From: an uncultured Bacillota bacterium
GTDB taxonomy: Bacteria; Bacillota; Dehalobacteriia; UBA7702
Direction of reading: 5' to 3'
DNA: 64,000 nt
Assembly (NCBI GenBank): GCA_934702375.1
Contig: CAKUYE010000003.1
Location: forward strand, 124,001-188,000
The notes beneath the pieces are model-generated. The model was not told where the DNA came from and made no database searches. It saw nothing but the letters and a program-made list of their open reading frames with translations. The position numbers and the translations under genes were made by a program. The first letter of the stretch is position 1, and the number at the start of each line of letters is the position of its first letter. Shown one piece after another: positions 54,295 through 61,965 of the stretch.

Positions 54295-54876
54295 ATGAAA
54301 AAACTGTTAAAAATGGCCATGGAGTTTGTGATGTCCTTGGTTAAAGATACAGGTGTTGGTTATAATATAGAAGATGATGAACCGATGTCGGATTGTAATA
54401 GAAATGAAAAAGAAACTACTATTCCGGTTTATTCTTATATTGATAAGTGCAATTATGCATCGGTGCTCTTAAAAGAAAAATTCCACAATTCTTCACTTGC
54501 AGAAAAGTTTTCAGGAATCATTGAAGAATGCAAAGAACATGAACAAAAGGTTCAATTGGTTCGAATATTTATCGAAGATTTTGATAAAGTTCCTTTAGCC
54601 TTAAATGACCAATTAGAGGAAGACAATTTAGAAATCCAATTTCGAATGGAAAGTTTAGCAGCAGCCCATCTATCCTTTATTGAATCGCTAGTTTCTAAGA
54701 TCGTGAGAAGGTACTCGAATATAAATGATATTGCTGATTATTTTACACGTGTTGTTTATGCGGAACCATCTTATTTTAATTCGCCTAAGGAAAGAGCTTA
54801 TGCACTATTTCGTGGAACATGGCTTATTCACGATTTAAGCCGGAATTGCTTAAAAATAAATTGGCATTGGGCGTAA
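54295..54876 (+). CDS. Hypothetical protein, accessory region
   Basis: 193 aa, mainly helical and acidic, with no motif I recognise. The first 20 residues (MKKLLKMAMEFVMSLVKDTG) could be a weak amphipathic or membrane-associated helix. AT-rich like its neighbours. Divergent from the Sel1/TPR gene across 173 bp. No function can be inferred. Confidence 0.6.
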   Translation: MKKLLKMAMEFVMSLVKDTGVGYNIEDDEPMSDCNRNEKETTIPVYSYIDKCNYASVLLKEKFHNSSLAEKFSGIIEECKEHEQKVQLVRIFIEDFDKVPLALNDQLEEDNLEIQFRMESLAAAHLSFIESLVSKIVRRYSNINDIADYFTRVVYAEPSYFNSPKERAYALFRGTWLIHDLSRNCLKINWHWA

Positions 54877-54997
54877 TGCATATTCAGTATTTGTGGTTAC
54901 TTGACTTAGTATAGTCCATATCGAAGATTCTTTACCTTTTGATAAGATTGATTTTGCATTAAGTATATATATTATCAAACAATGTAAAAATGACACA

Positions 54998-55020
54998 AAA
55001 GGAGGAAATTGATCATGTAA
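54998..55020 (+). promoter_or_regulatory. Perfect ribosome site followed by a start-stop AUG-UAA
   Basis: AAAGGAGGA, 8 bases, ATG TAA. The layout AAAGGAG...ATCATG is repeated 60 bases downstream before the real small gene (AAAGGAG...ATCATG at 55064-55083). It may be a truncated duplicate or a minimal regulatory ORF that holds ribosomes on the leader. Confidence 0.5.
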
Positions 55021-55079
55021 AATTAATTTATGTAATATCCAAGACATATAATTGAAAAACTTTAAAGGAGAAGTCAATC

Positions 55080-55298
55080 ATGAGCAAAGACTATTATAAG
55101 CAACGTGAAGGTAAGGATAGATACGCCGTATATGGCCCCGATGGATATCGTCATCGTGGCAAGGCCGAATATGGAGATGATGGACATATGACTCGTCTTG
55201 ATGTTATTTCACCTGTCGCTGGGAATTCAGGATATCACCACCACGAGTGGTGGAACGAGCGCGAAGGGTACGGTCATGATATTAACGAAGATCACTAA
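55080..55298 (+). CDS. Small hydrophilic His/Tyr-rich protein
   Basis: 72 aa, rich in His, Tyr, Gly, Asp and Arg, no cysteines or membrane segment: MSKDYYKQREGKDRYAVYG...GYHHHEWW...INEDH. AAAGGAG lies well before the ATG. The clustered His and acidic residues could bind metal. I do not recognise a family. The DNA encoding HHHEWW contains the perfect palindrome-like CACCACGAGTGGTGG. Followed by its own terminator. Confidence 0.6.
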   Translation: MSKDYYKQREGKDRYAVYGPDGYRHRGKAEYGDDGHMTRLDVISPVAGNSGYHHHEWWNEREGYGHDINEDH

Positions 55299-55394
55299 TA
55301 CGTGACGAATTAAATTCTAGATTGCCACCTACGACATTTTTGATCAAAGTTATAATACCAGATTTCTTTTAGTTCCACATATCTTAAGGTTACC

Positions 55395-55437
55395 GTTCCA
55401 TAGATGATCACTTATCTATGGAACAGTAGCTTTTTTT
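55395..55437 (+). terminator. Terminator after the 72-aa protein gene
   Basis: GTTCCATAGAT / ATCTATGGAAC with an 8-base loop, then AGTAGC and seven Ts. Confidence 0.8.
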
Positions 55438-55458
55438 GTGGAAAAGTTCGAAAAAAGG

Positions 55459-55496
55459 AAAAGGCGGAATGAATATTAACATCACTTCGCCCTTTT
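55459..55496 (-). terminator. Terminator of the radical SAM/peptide operon
   Basis: Imperfect stem AAAAGGGCG...CGCCTTTT followed on the minus strand by CCTTTTTTCG; positioned 45 bases after the peptide stop codon. Confidence 0.6.
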
Positions 55497-55541
55497 ACTA
55501 TAGTATTTATCGTAATACCTTATAGTCCATTTAATTTTTAA

Positions 55542-55694
55542 TTAAACATCTTTATTGTAAATCCGTGAAAGCTTTTCATCTACGTCAATTTTAACCTCTT
55601 CACACTTGCACGTGCAATTATTTCCCGGACACGTGCACCGACCGCTAACGCTTGCAGTGTTTTCAATCATTTTATTTGTTTTCATCAAAAACAT
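55542..55694 (-). CDS. Cysteine-rich RiPP precursor candidate
   Basis: 50 aa: a 19-residue N-terminal part rich in Lys, Asn and Ser, then the Cys cluster CTCPGNNCTCKC (Cys20, 22, 27, 29, 31), then an acidic tail EEVKIDVDEKLSRIYNKDV. Excellent ribosome site GGGAGGT, 6 bases before ATG. It starts 16 bases after the stop of a radical SAM/SPASM gene on the same strand and is followed by a terminator, so the two form an operon. Radical SAM maturases paired with Cys-rich peptides usually make thioether or other crosslinks (sactipeptide/ranthipeptide type). A metal-binding metallothionein-like role is the alternative. Not a family member I can name. Confidence 0.72.
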   Translation of the reverse strand: MFLMKTNKMIENTASVSGRCTCPGNNCTCKCEEVKIDVDEKLSRIYNKDV

Positions 55695-55710
55695 AATTCT
55701 ACCTCCCTTA

Positions 55711-57018
55711 TTATCTATCATAACACGCTTCTATAAAATATTGTAACACTTCTTTTACATAAATGCAATACGTCTTATCAATATTATCTCTAGATCCTGT
55801 AATTACTTCTGCCTGCTGCTTACAGCCACCACCACAACAGTAAATAGCCTCGCAATTTAAGCAAAAGTCATTATAAACCGTACTTCTTTTTGACCATGCT
55901 TTCGCTTCATCTGTATTAAAAATATCGGTGATATCAATGTTATCTATGTTTCCCACAATATGCTTATCTGTATTACTATCCCCGTGACATATCGTTATAT
56001 GACCATCAGGCATGACTACAAATTGAGCACATCCAACGGCAGCACAATCACTAAATAAAAACTGTCTGTTTTTTATGCTTGTTATTTGCCTATTTAATCT
56101 GCCGTCCTCAATTTTGCTATTTTTAAATTTTTCATACGATTTTATAATATACTCTGCCGTTTTTTTTGAATGATATTCCCATTCAGGATCGTAGTTACAG
56201 TAATGGAGCATATTATAAAAAATGCCATTAATGTTTTTATTTTTTATCCAAGTTAATACCTCATCTTGATGTTTTAGAAACTCTTTTGAAATAGTAATTG
56301 ATAGACCGCACTTCCCTCCAATTGAATTTAAATTGTTAATCCCCATATTGGCTTTCTCGTATGATCCTATATTCCCAAACCTAAATGGACGATTACGGTC
56401 ATGTAATTCTTTAGTACCGTCAATAGAAACTCCAACATCTATATTATTGTCTTTCAAAAAATGCGCAATTTCTTCATCTAAAAGCGTTCCATTTGATACC
56501 ATTGACAGTTTTACATCTGCATTAGAATTATGTATCTCGTCAACACATGCTTTTATTGCTTCTAAATTAATTAGTGGTTCTCCACCGTATAGAAATATAA
56601 GCGCATCTTTAACACCTTCCTTCTTAACATGTTCACAAAATTTTTTTGTTGCGATTCTCGCTGTCTCTTTCTTCATACTGAATCTTTCGGTTCCATAATT
56701 CGGATTATTTTCAAGGAAGCAATATCTACATCGCAAATTGCAATTATTTGTTACTAAAAGATACATCACTTTAAATGCTCTTTTTCTTTTTTCATATGAA
56801 TTGCGCAGTTCAAGCTCAGCATTATCATCCGTAGTGTAATCATCTACGTATACGCCTATTCTTCTTAAAACGGCCTGCTCATCTTTGCGTACTTTAAAAT
56901 TCTTTATTTTTTGTACTTCAAATTTATCAGCATATAAAACATTCAGCAACAAATTGTTAAAAACGGCATAACTTCCATTACGTAATTCTTTTATTTTTAA
57001 ATGTCTTGATAAATACAC
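55711..57018 (-). CDS. Radical SAM/SPASM peptide maturase
   Basis: 435 aa. N-terminal domain of about 80 residues resembling the leader-binding/PqqD-like regions of peptide maturases; radical SAM cluster CNLRCRYC (Cys93, 97, 100); YGGEPL (GGEP SAM motif) and SMVSNGTLL; C-terminal SPASM region with many cysteines (CAAVGC, CHGD, FCLNCEAIYCCGGGC, YCIY) to hold auxiliary [4Fe-4S] clusters. Closest in layout to anaerobic peptide-modifying enzymes of the CcpM/sactisynthase kind. GTG start, with GAGGAAG about 10 bases upstream. Neighbours downstream a Cys-rich peptide gene; no protease or exporter gene is adjacent, unless the Bce-like exporter 3 kb away takes part. AT-rich and bordered by IS remnants. 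Confidence 0.9.
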   Translation of the reverse strand: MYLSRHLKIKELRNGSYAVFNNLLLNVLYADKFEVQKIKNFKVRKDEQAVLRRIGVYVDDYTTDDNAELELRNSYEKRKRAFKVMYLLVTNNCNLRCRYCFLENNPNYGTERFSMKKETARIATKKFCEHVKKEGVKDALIFLYGGEPLINLEAIKACVDEIHNSNADVKLSMVSNGTLLDEEIAHFLKDNNIDVGVSIDGTKELHDRNRPFRFGNIGSYEKANMGINNLNSIGGKCGLSITISKEFLKHQDEVLTWIKNKNINGIFYNMLHYCNYDPEWEYHSKKTAEYIIKSYEKFKNSKIEDGRLNRQITSIKNRQFLFSDCAAVGCAQFVVMPDGHITICHGDSNTDKHIVGNIDNIDITDIFNTDEAKAWSKRSTVYNDFCLNCEAIYCCGGGCKQQAEVITGSRDNIDKTYCIYVKEVLQYFIEACYDR

Positions 57019-57130
57019 TTAAGAATCTTCCTCTCTTATAAATATTCAATGTTTTGACATTTATTGCGCATATTTTTATGGTCAAGGCATCCTGATTGAT
57101 TCATTCATGCAAATTATTTATTTGTGATTT

Positions 57131-57158
57131 TGGAACTGTTCCCTGTCAAATAGACAGG
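57131..57158. repeat. Possible IS3-family terminal inverted repeat
   Basis: TGGAACTGTTCCCTGTCAAA continuing to 57158 begins with TG and contains CCTGTC-AAATA-GACAGG, like ends of IS150-type elements. Orientation fits the transposase remnant at 57348-57530 as its right end. The rest of 57019-57347 shows no gene. Confidence 0.35.
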
Positions 57159-57347
57159 AAAAAGGACATGAACTTTTCTCTGAACAGATCTGATAATGGC
57201 TTAGAAAAAAGGAAGTGATTTTGTATCATTGGAAAGAACATATTAGATTATGTATTATGTATGCTATCTTTATGGATGTTGCAAAATCAAAAATGGCTGG
57301 ACTATAGTCAAGCAAGTAGGCACATAAAGTTAATAGTATGAAAGACG

Positions 57348-57530
57348 TTAAGCCTGATTCCAGAAGAGATTTTCTTTTTCGTTAGGTGTTAACATTCCAA
57401 GAAAGGGATGAGGCCTTTTGGAATTATAGAAACCCTCAATGTACTCAAAGATGAATAATTTCAAATCGTGCAAAGAGTGATAGGATTTTCTATGAACTTC
57501 TTCCTTCTTGAAATATTTCAAGAAATGATT
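57348..57530 (-). pseudogene. IS3-family (IS150 group) transposase remnant, C-terminus
   Basis: Open frame of 60 residues ending in stop, reading HFLKYFKKEEVHRKSYHSL, then EYIEGFYNSKRPHPFLGM and LTPNEKENLFW: the typical C-terminal end of an IS3-family OrfB integrase. The catalytic DDE core is missing. Confidence 0.85.
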
Positions 57531-57624
57531 TTATGGGAAAATAAATCCGTTACAATTTTATTAGTATAGATCCAATTAGCTACATAGTTAAGTAAATGGA
57601 TACACTTTTTAGGTGCAATTTTAT

Positions 57625-57671
57625 GGAAAGGCAGAATTACCCCTGCCTTTCCATGTAGAATTTTTTTTTTT
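57625..57671 (+). repeat. Hairpin with T11 tract inside IS debris
   Basis: GGAAAGGCAG / CTGCCTTTCC (extendable to 12 bp) followed 8 bases later by eleven Ts. Terminator-like on the plus strand, but no gene precedes it. Confidence 0.5.
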
Positions 57672-57725
57672 GTTTGGTGTGTAATCATCAAGTGAAGAGT
57701 GAGGTTGCTTAGAATTGTGACGATT
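57655..57725 (-). pseudogene. Second IS3-family transposase remnant
   Basis: About 24 codons reading NRHNSKQPHSSLDDYTPNKKK, the conserved C-terminal HSSLxxxTP motif of IS3-type integrases. It interrupts in the T11/A11 tract. Sequence differs from the other remnant, so two elements were involved. Confidence 0.65.
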
Positions 57726-57775
57726 TTTCTACTCGAAACAACAAAGGTGTAGCTAGTTTTGGCTACAGAAAAATT

Positions 57776-57800
57776 TGCGTTTGATACTGCATAAAACGCA
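57776..57800 (-). terminator. Terminator of the purine operon
   Basis: TGCGTTT / AAACGCA with an 11-base loop, followed on the minus strand by AATTTTTC, ten bases after the AICAR formyltransferase stop. Confidence 0.7.
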
Positions 57801-57810
57801 CTTCCTTTTC

Positions 57811-58986
57811 TTAGTGGTGGAAAAGGCGGATCTTTGTGAATGCCATGACCATGTCGTATTTATCGCAGGTTTCAATGACGTTGTCATCGCGGATAGAACC
57901 GCCGGGTTCGGCAATGTATTTTACGCCGCTTTTGTGAGCGCGTTCAATATTGTCGCCGAAGGGGAAGAATGCATCGGAGCCAATGGAAATGTCGTGCATT
58001 TTATCGAGCCAGGCCCGTTTTTCCTCCTTGGTAAATACGGCGGGTTTGTTCTTGAAGATTGTCTGCCAAACGCCTTCCTTCAGAACATCTTCGTATTCGT
58101 CGCCGATGAATACATCGATGGCATTATCGCGGTTGGGCCGGGCAATGTCATCGACAAATTCCAAATTCATGACCTGAGGAGCCTGACGCAGGAACCAGTT
58201 ATCGGCTTTGTTCCCGGCAAGGCGGGTACAATGTACGCGGCTTTGCTGGCCGGCACCGATGCCGATGGCCTGTCCGTCGGTGGCATAGCAAACGGAATTG
58301 GACTGGGTGTATTTTAAGGTGATGAGGGAGATCATCAGATCCCGTTTGGCTTCTGCCGGGAGATCTTTATTCTTCGTTACGATGTCATTGAAAAGCTCTT
58401 CATCAATTTTTAATTCGTTTCTGCCCTGTTCAAAGGTGATGCCGAAAACCTGTTTGCGTTCAATGGGTTCGGGAACGTAATCCGGATCAATGGCGATGAT
58501 ATTGTAGTTGCCTTTTCTCTTGGTTTTGAGGATTGCAAGGGCTTCATCGGTATAGCCGGGAGCGATTACGCCGTCGGAGACTTCCCGAACGATGATGTTG
58601 GCTGTGGAAGCATCACAAACATCGGAAAGGGAGATAAAGTCACCATAGGAACTCATACGGTCGGCACCTCTGGCCCGGGCATAGGCACAGGCTAAGGGGG
58701 AAAGCTCACCAAGGTCATCGACAAAATAGATTTTCTTTAAAGTGTCGCTTAAGGGCAAACCAACAGCGGCACCGGCAGGGGAAACGTGTTTGAAAGAAGT
58801 TGCCGCAGGTAATCCTGTAGCCTTTTTCAGCTCCATAACCAGCTGAATGCCGTTGAGAGCGTCCATAAAGTTGATGTAACCGGGACGGCCGTTTAATACG
58901 GTTACCGGCAGTTCTTTGCCTTCAATATAGATGCGGGAAGGTTTTTGGTTGGGGTTGCAGCCATATTTTAATTCTAATTCTTTCAT
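57811..58986 (-). CDS. Stand-alone AICAR formyltransferase (PurH C-terminal domain type)
   Basis: 391 aa. Carries only the transformylase part of PurH: ELKYGCNPNQKPSRIY start, catalytic KH in TSFKHVSPAGAAVG, and FFPFGDNIERAHKSGVKYIAEPGGSIRDDNVIETCDKYDMVMAFT at the end. Converts AICAR plus 10-formyl-THF to FAICAR. The N-terminal IMP cyclohydrolase domain of PurH is absent; its job is probably done by the adjacent PurO-like protein 13 bases upstream. Confidence 0.92.
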   Translation of the reverse strand: MKELELKYGCNPNQKPSRIYIEGKELPVTVLNGRPGYINFMDALNGIQLVMELKKATGLPAATSFKHVSPAGAAVGLPLSDTLKKIYFVDDLGELSPLACAYARARGADRMSSYGDFISLSDVCDASTANIIVREVSDGVIAPGYTDEALAILKTKRKGNYNIIAIDPDYVPEPIERKQVFGITFEQGRNELKIDEELFNDIVTKNKDLPAEAKRDLMISLITLKYTQSNSVCYATDGQAIGIGAGQQSRVHCTRLAGNKADNWFLRQAPQVMNLEFVDDIARPNRDNAIDVFIGDEYEDVLKEGVWQTIFKNKPAVFTKEEKRAWLDKMHDISIGSDAFFPFGDNIERAHKSGVKYIAEPGGSIRDDNVIETCDKYDMVMAFTKIRLFHH

Positions 58987-58999
58987 GGGAAATTGCTCC

Positions 59000-59713
59000 T
59001 TATTTTACATGCTTATTGACGATGCGGGTTTCGGTAGTGCCTTCTGCAATATCAATGTAGCGCACAAAGAGAGAAACCTTGTTGTCTTCATTCAGATTTT
59101 TCCAGAGCATATCGGTGAAGGTATCAATATCACCTTCGATGGCAACGCGTTTGGGTTCTCCTTCAAAGCTGGGAAGGGGAGAACCGTCTCCGATATAGGT
59201 ATGGAGAAAATGCCCTTCACCGGCAGCAGCGCCGTAGGCAAAGGTAAAACGGTTGCAGATGGCAGGATCGCCGTGATGTGTTTTCAGAATGGACATTTCA
59301 TAGCAGAATTTGTTGTCTTTTACGTGGAGTACGCCGGAGATACGTGGTGTGTAATTGGGGGCATCGGGTTCAAATTCTCTGGTTCTCAGAGATTGCTCAA
59401 AGGTGCTTCCTTCTTTCATCATGTCGTAGGCCGTATCGGTTTGGTCGCCATTGGTCACAATGGTATCGGTACCCAAAACGCGAACCGGTGCATAGATGAT
59501 AAGGCTGGGATCCTTTACTTTGCTGGGGTCAAAGGCTTCGGTGCGAATCCCTTCGCCTTCGGTTACAAAGACGCGGTTGCGGCTGTTTTCGCTTCTCCCC
59601 ATAATGAAATAGGCGGTTACCGCTTTTTTACCGTCGGCAGAGGTACCGATAATGATACCGCGACCGGGGTAAGCATTTCCTTTCAGCTCCTGTTCCGGTG
59701 ATAACAAATCCAT
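59000..59713 (-). CDS. IMP cyclohydrolase, PurO-like
   Basis: 237 aa of the archaeal-type IMP cyclohydrolase fold (PF07826-like): NAYPGRGIIIGTSADGKKAVTAYFIMGRSENSRNRVF, then NGDQTDTAYDMM and RFTFAYGAAAGEGHFLHTY. Catalyses FAICAR to IMP, the last purine step. ATG 59713 is chosen because GGAGGAAG lies 8 bases before it; an upstream ATG would overlap that ribosome site. First gene of the two-gene purine operon. Confidence 0.88.
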   Translation of the reverse strand: MDLLSPEQELKGNAYPGRGIIIGTSADGKKAVTAYFIMGRSENSRNRVFVTEGEGIRTEAFDPSKVKDPSLIIYAPVRVLGTDTIVTNGDQTDTAYDMMKEGSTFEQSLRTREFEPDAPNYTPRISGVLHVKDNKFCYEMSILKTHHGDPAICNRFTFAYGAAAGEGHFLHTYIGDGSPLPSFEGEPKRVAIEGDIDTFTDMLWKNLNEDNKVSLFVRYIDIAEGTTETRIVNKHVK

Positions 59714-59939
59714 AATCTTTTCTTCCTCCATATATCTTAATGTTTATTGAAAATAAGGATATTTTGATTATATCATAAAAATGCTTTGCTGAAAACCGCA
59801 TTTCCTGCTTTTTTTGGGATTTCTTACCGTTTTCCCACTGCTTTTTTGCGTTTATCCTGCGTTGCCTTTTTTCGGCCATGGAAAAAGGTTTTTACATGAA
59901 GTTTTCCGAAAAGTCATTTTCAAGGTATTTTATTTGTGC

Positions 59940-59945
59940 TATAAT
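59940..59945 (+). promoter_or_regulatory. -10 box upstream of the 256-aa membrane protein gene
   Basis: TATAAT 42 bases before the start codon, with no strong -35 hexamer. Confidence 0.4.
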
Positions 59946-59986
59946 AAAATTGGTAATTTAGAAGATACACCGAAAGGATGATTTCG

Positions 59987-60757
59987 ATGAAAATGAAAAA
60001 ATTATGGCTCTCTGTTCTTTTATCCTTTGCGCTTTTTACCACGGGTATAAGTGCTTCGGAAATGACGTCTGCTCATATACCTGATCTTGGGGTCACCATT
60101 GATCTGCCGGAGGCTTACAGCTATATTTTTACCAGAGAAAATAGTGAGGACGATTCCCTTTTGGAAGAATTTGGTGTTTCCAAAACGGAGTTGTTTGAAA
60201 ACAAATCCATTTATCTGGACGCTTTTACCGAAAATCAAAACAGTGAGATTATCATAACCATGATGCAGACCGATTGGTCTCAGATGTATTATGATTTTAA
60301 CTCTTTAAGTACGGAAGAACTTCAGGAATTGGCAGAGTATTGCCTGGCTGAAACTGACGAAGAAAGCGAAGTCGTTTATTCTGAATATGGTGTGTTTGAG
60401 GGAAATCGTCAGGCTCAGTTTTTAAAAGCCGTCGGTACTTTTCGACGCGAGGATGCCGAAGGATCTCTGGTGCAGTATGTTACGGTGATCAATGGCAATG
60501 CTTACACCGTTACCTTTGATTTTTACGGTACGACGCTTACCGATGCAAAAAGTGATATGACCGATAAAGTCCTTGCTACGATCTCTTTTGAGAATGTGGA
60601 TGATCAGGCAATGGAAACCAGCTCGGTGTTCTATTTCTCTGTGATTATCATTCTCATTGTCGTTATCGGTCTGTTGATCGCGCTGATCCGCCATCGAAAA
60701 TATTCGTTGACCGCCGGTGACGGCAACCACGAAGAAAAGGATCCTTCTCAGAAGTAA
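59987..60757 (+). CDS. Exported membrane-anchored protein of unknown function
   Basis: 256 aa. Signal peptide (MKMKKLWLSVLLSFALF..., cleavage near ISA), an extracellular alpha/beta domain of about 180 residues (HIPDLGVTIDLPEAYSYIF pattern like PsbP/MOG1-type lipoproteins), then a C-terminal transmembrane helix (about 209-232) and basic tail. ATG 59987 is spaced correctly from GAAAGG; ATG 59978 is not. Heads the run with the aldo/keto reductase and lipoprotein genes; the lipoprotein at 61966 has a similar domain. Confidence 0.68.
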   Translation: MKMKKLWLSVLLSFALFTTGISASEMTSAHIPDLGVTIDLPEAYSYIFTRENSEDDSLLEEFGVSKTELFENKSIYLDAFTENQNSEIIITMMQTDWSQMYYDFNSLSTEELQELAEYCLAETDEESEVVYSEYGVFEGNRQAQFLKAVGTFRREDAEGSLVQYVTVINGNAYTVTFDFYGTTLTDAKSDMTDKVLATISFENVDDQAMETSSVFYFSVIIILIVVIGLLIALIRHRKYSLTAGDGNHEEKDPSQK

Positions 60758-60771
60758 AAGGGTACGAGTCT

Positions 60772-61950
60772 ATGGAATATCGTGTGAATCCGCGGAATGG
60801 AGACCGCCTCTCTGTTTTGGGATACGGATGTATGCGTTTTACGCGGAAAAATGGTGGAATTGACCAGGAAAAAGCCGAGGCAGAAATGCTTCGCGGTTTG
60901 GAGCTGGGTATCAATTATTTTGATACGGCATGGCGCTATCCCGGCAACGAAATTGCTGTGGGCAAGTTCTTGGCAAAGGGATATCGCAAGGATGTTTTTC
61001 TGGCGACAAAAATGCCCCAGTATCAGCTAAAACGCCCCGAGGATGCCGAAAGATATTTTCAGGAAGAATTGGAACGGTTGCAGACGGATTATATCGATTA
61101 TTATTTGATGCATATGCTTTCGGATTTTCACTCCTGGGAGCGGATCAAAGCTCTTGGTATTGTAGAATGGATCGAACAGCATAAACAGGACGGCTCCGTC
61201 CGTAATATCGGTTTTTCTTACCATGGCGGTACCGAAGGCTTTTTGCAGATCATTGATGACTATGATTGGGATTTTTGCCAGATTCAGTATAACTATATGG
61301 ATGAACGGGGGCAGGCCGGCGTCGAAGGCCTGAAACGCGCTGCAGAAAAGCAGCTTCCCGTCATTATAATGGAACCGCTGCGCGGCGGAAGATTGGCAGA
61401 CAAAATTCCCGAGGAAGCCGCAAAGTCTTTTGCCGGGGCAGATTCCCGATATTCGCCGGCTCAATGGGGCTTGCGTTGGCTTTTCGATCAGCCGGAAGTA
61501 ACGGTGGTTCTCTCGGGTATGAATAGCTTTGAGCAGCTTGAAGAGAATGCCGCTGTCGCTTCCGATACCGCTCCCGGCTCGTTGACTGCGGAAGAACATG
61601 AGGTTTTTTCTAGTGTTTGTGAAATTCTCTGTCGGGCCGTAAAGGTTCCCTGTACCGGCTGCGGTTATTGCTTGCCGTGTCCTCATGGCGTGGATATTCC
61701 TACTTGTTTCCATTGCTATAATACAAAAGCCGTAGATGGTTGGTTTACGGCGATAAAAGAGTACTATATGTGCACGACAATGAAGGCAAAACCTTCGGCG
61801 GCATCGGCCTGTGTGGGCTGTGGAAAGTGTGAAAAAGCCTGTCCTCAACAGCTGACGATCCGTAAATATCTGAAAGAGGTAAAGAGCGCATTAGAGGGGC
61901 TGCCTTATCAGGCGGCAAAACGAATAGGGAAACTTATCATGCGCTATTAA
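60772..61950 (+). CDS. Aldo/keto reductase with C-terminal 4Fe-4S clusters
   Basis: 392 aa. AKR barrel (residues about 1-270: GYGCMRF, GINYFDTAWRYPGNE with catalytic Asp-Tyr, FLATKMP) followed by ferredoxin-like cysteines VPCTGCGYCLPCPHGVDIPTC and ACVGCGKCEKACPQ. This two-part architecture is common in anaerobes; it may transfer electrons between NAD(P)H and ferredoxin-like partners. Substrate unknown. Confidence 0.92.
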   Translation: MEYRVNPRNGDRLSVLGYGCMRFTRKNGGIDQEKAEAEMLRGLELGINYFDTAWRYPGNEIAVGKFLAKGYRKDVFLATKMPQYQLKRPEDAERYFQEELERLQTDYIDYYLMHMLSDFHSWERIKALGIVEWIEQHKQDGSVRNIGFSYHGGTEGFLQIIDDYDWDFCQIQYNYMDERGQAGVEGLKRAAEKQLPVIIMEPLRGGRLADKIPEEAAKSFAGADSRYSPAQWGLRWLFDQPEVTVVLSGMNSFEQLEENAAVASDTAPGSLTAEEHEVFSSVCEILCRAVKVPCTGCGYCLPCPHGVDIPTCFHCYNTKAVDGWFTAIKEYYMCTTMKAKPSAASACVGCGKCEKACPQQLTIRKYLKEVKSALEGLPYQAAKRIGKLIMRY

Positions 61951-61965
61951 TGAAAAAAGAGCTGT

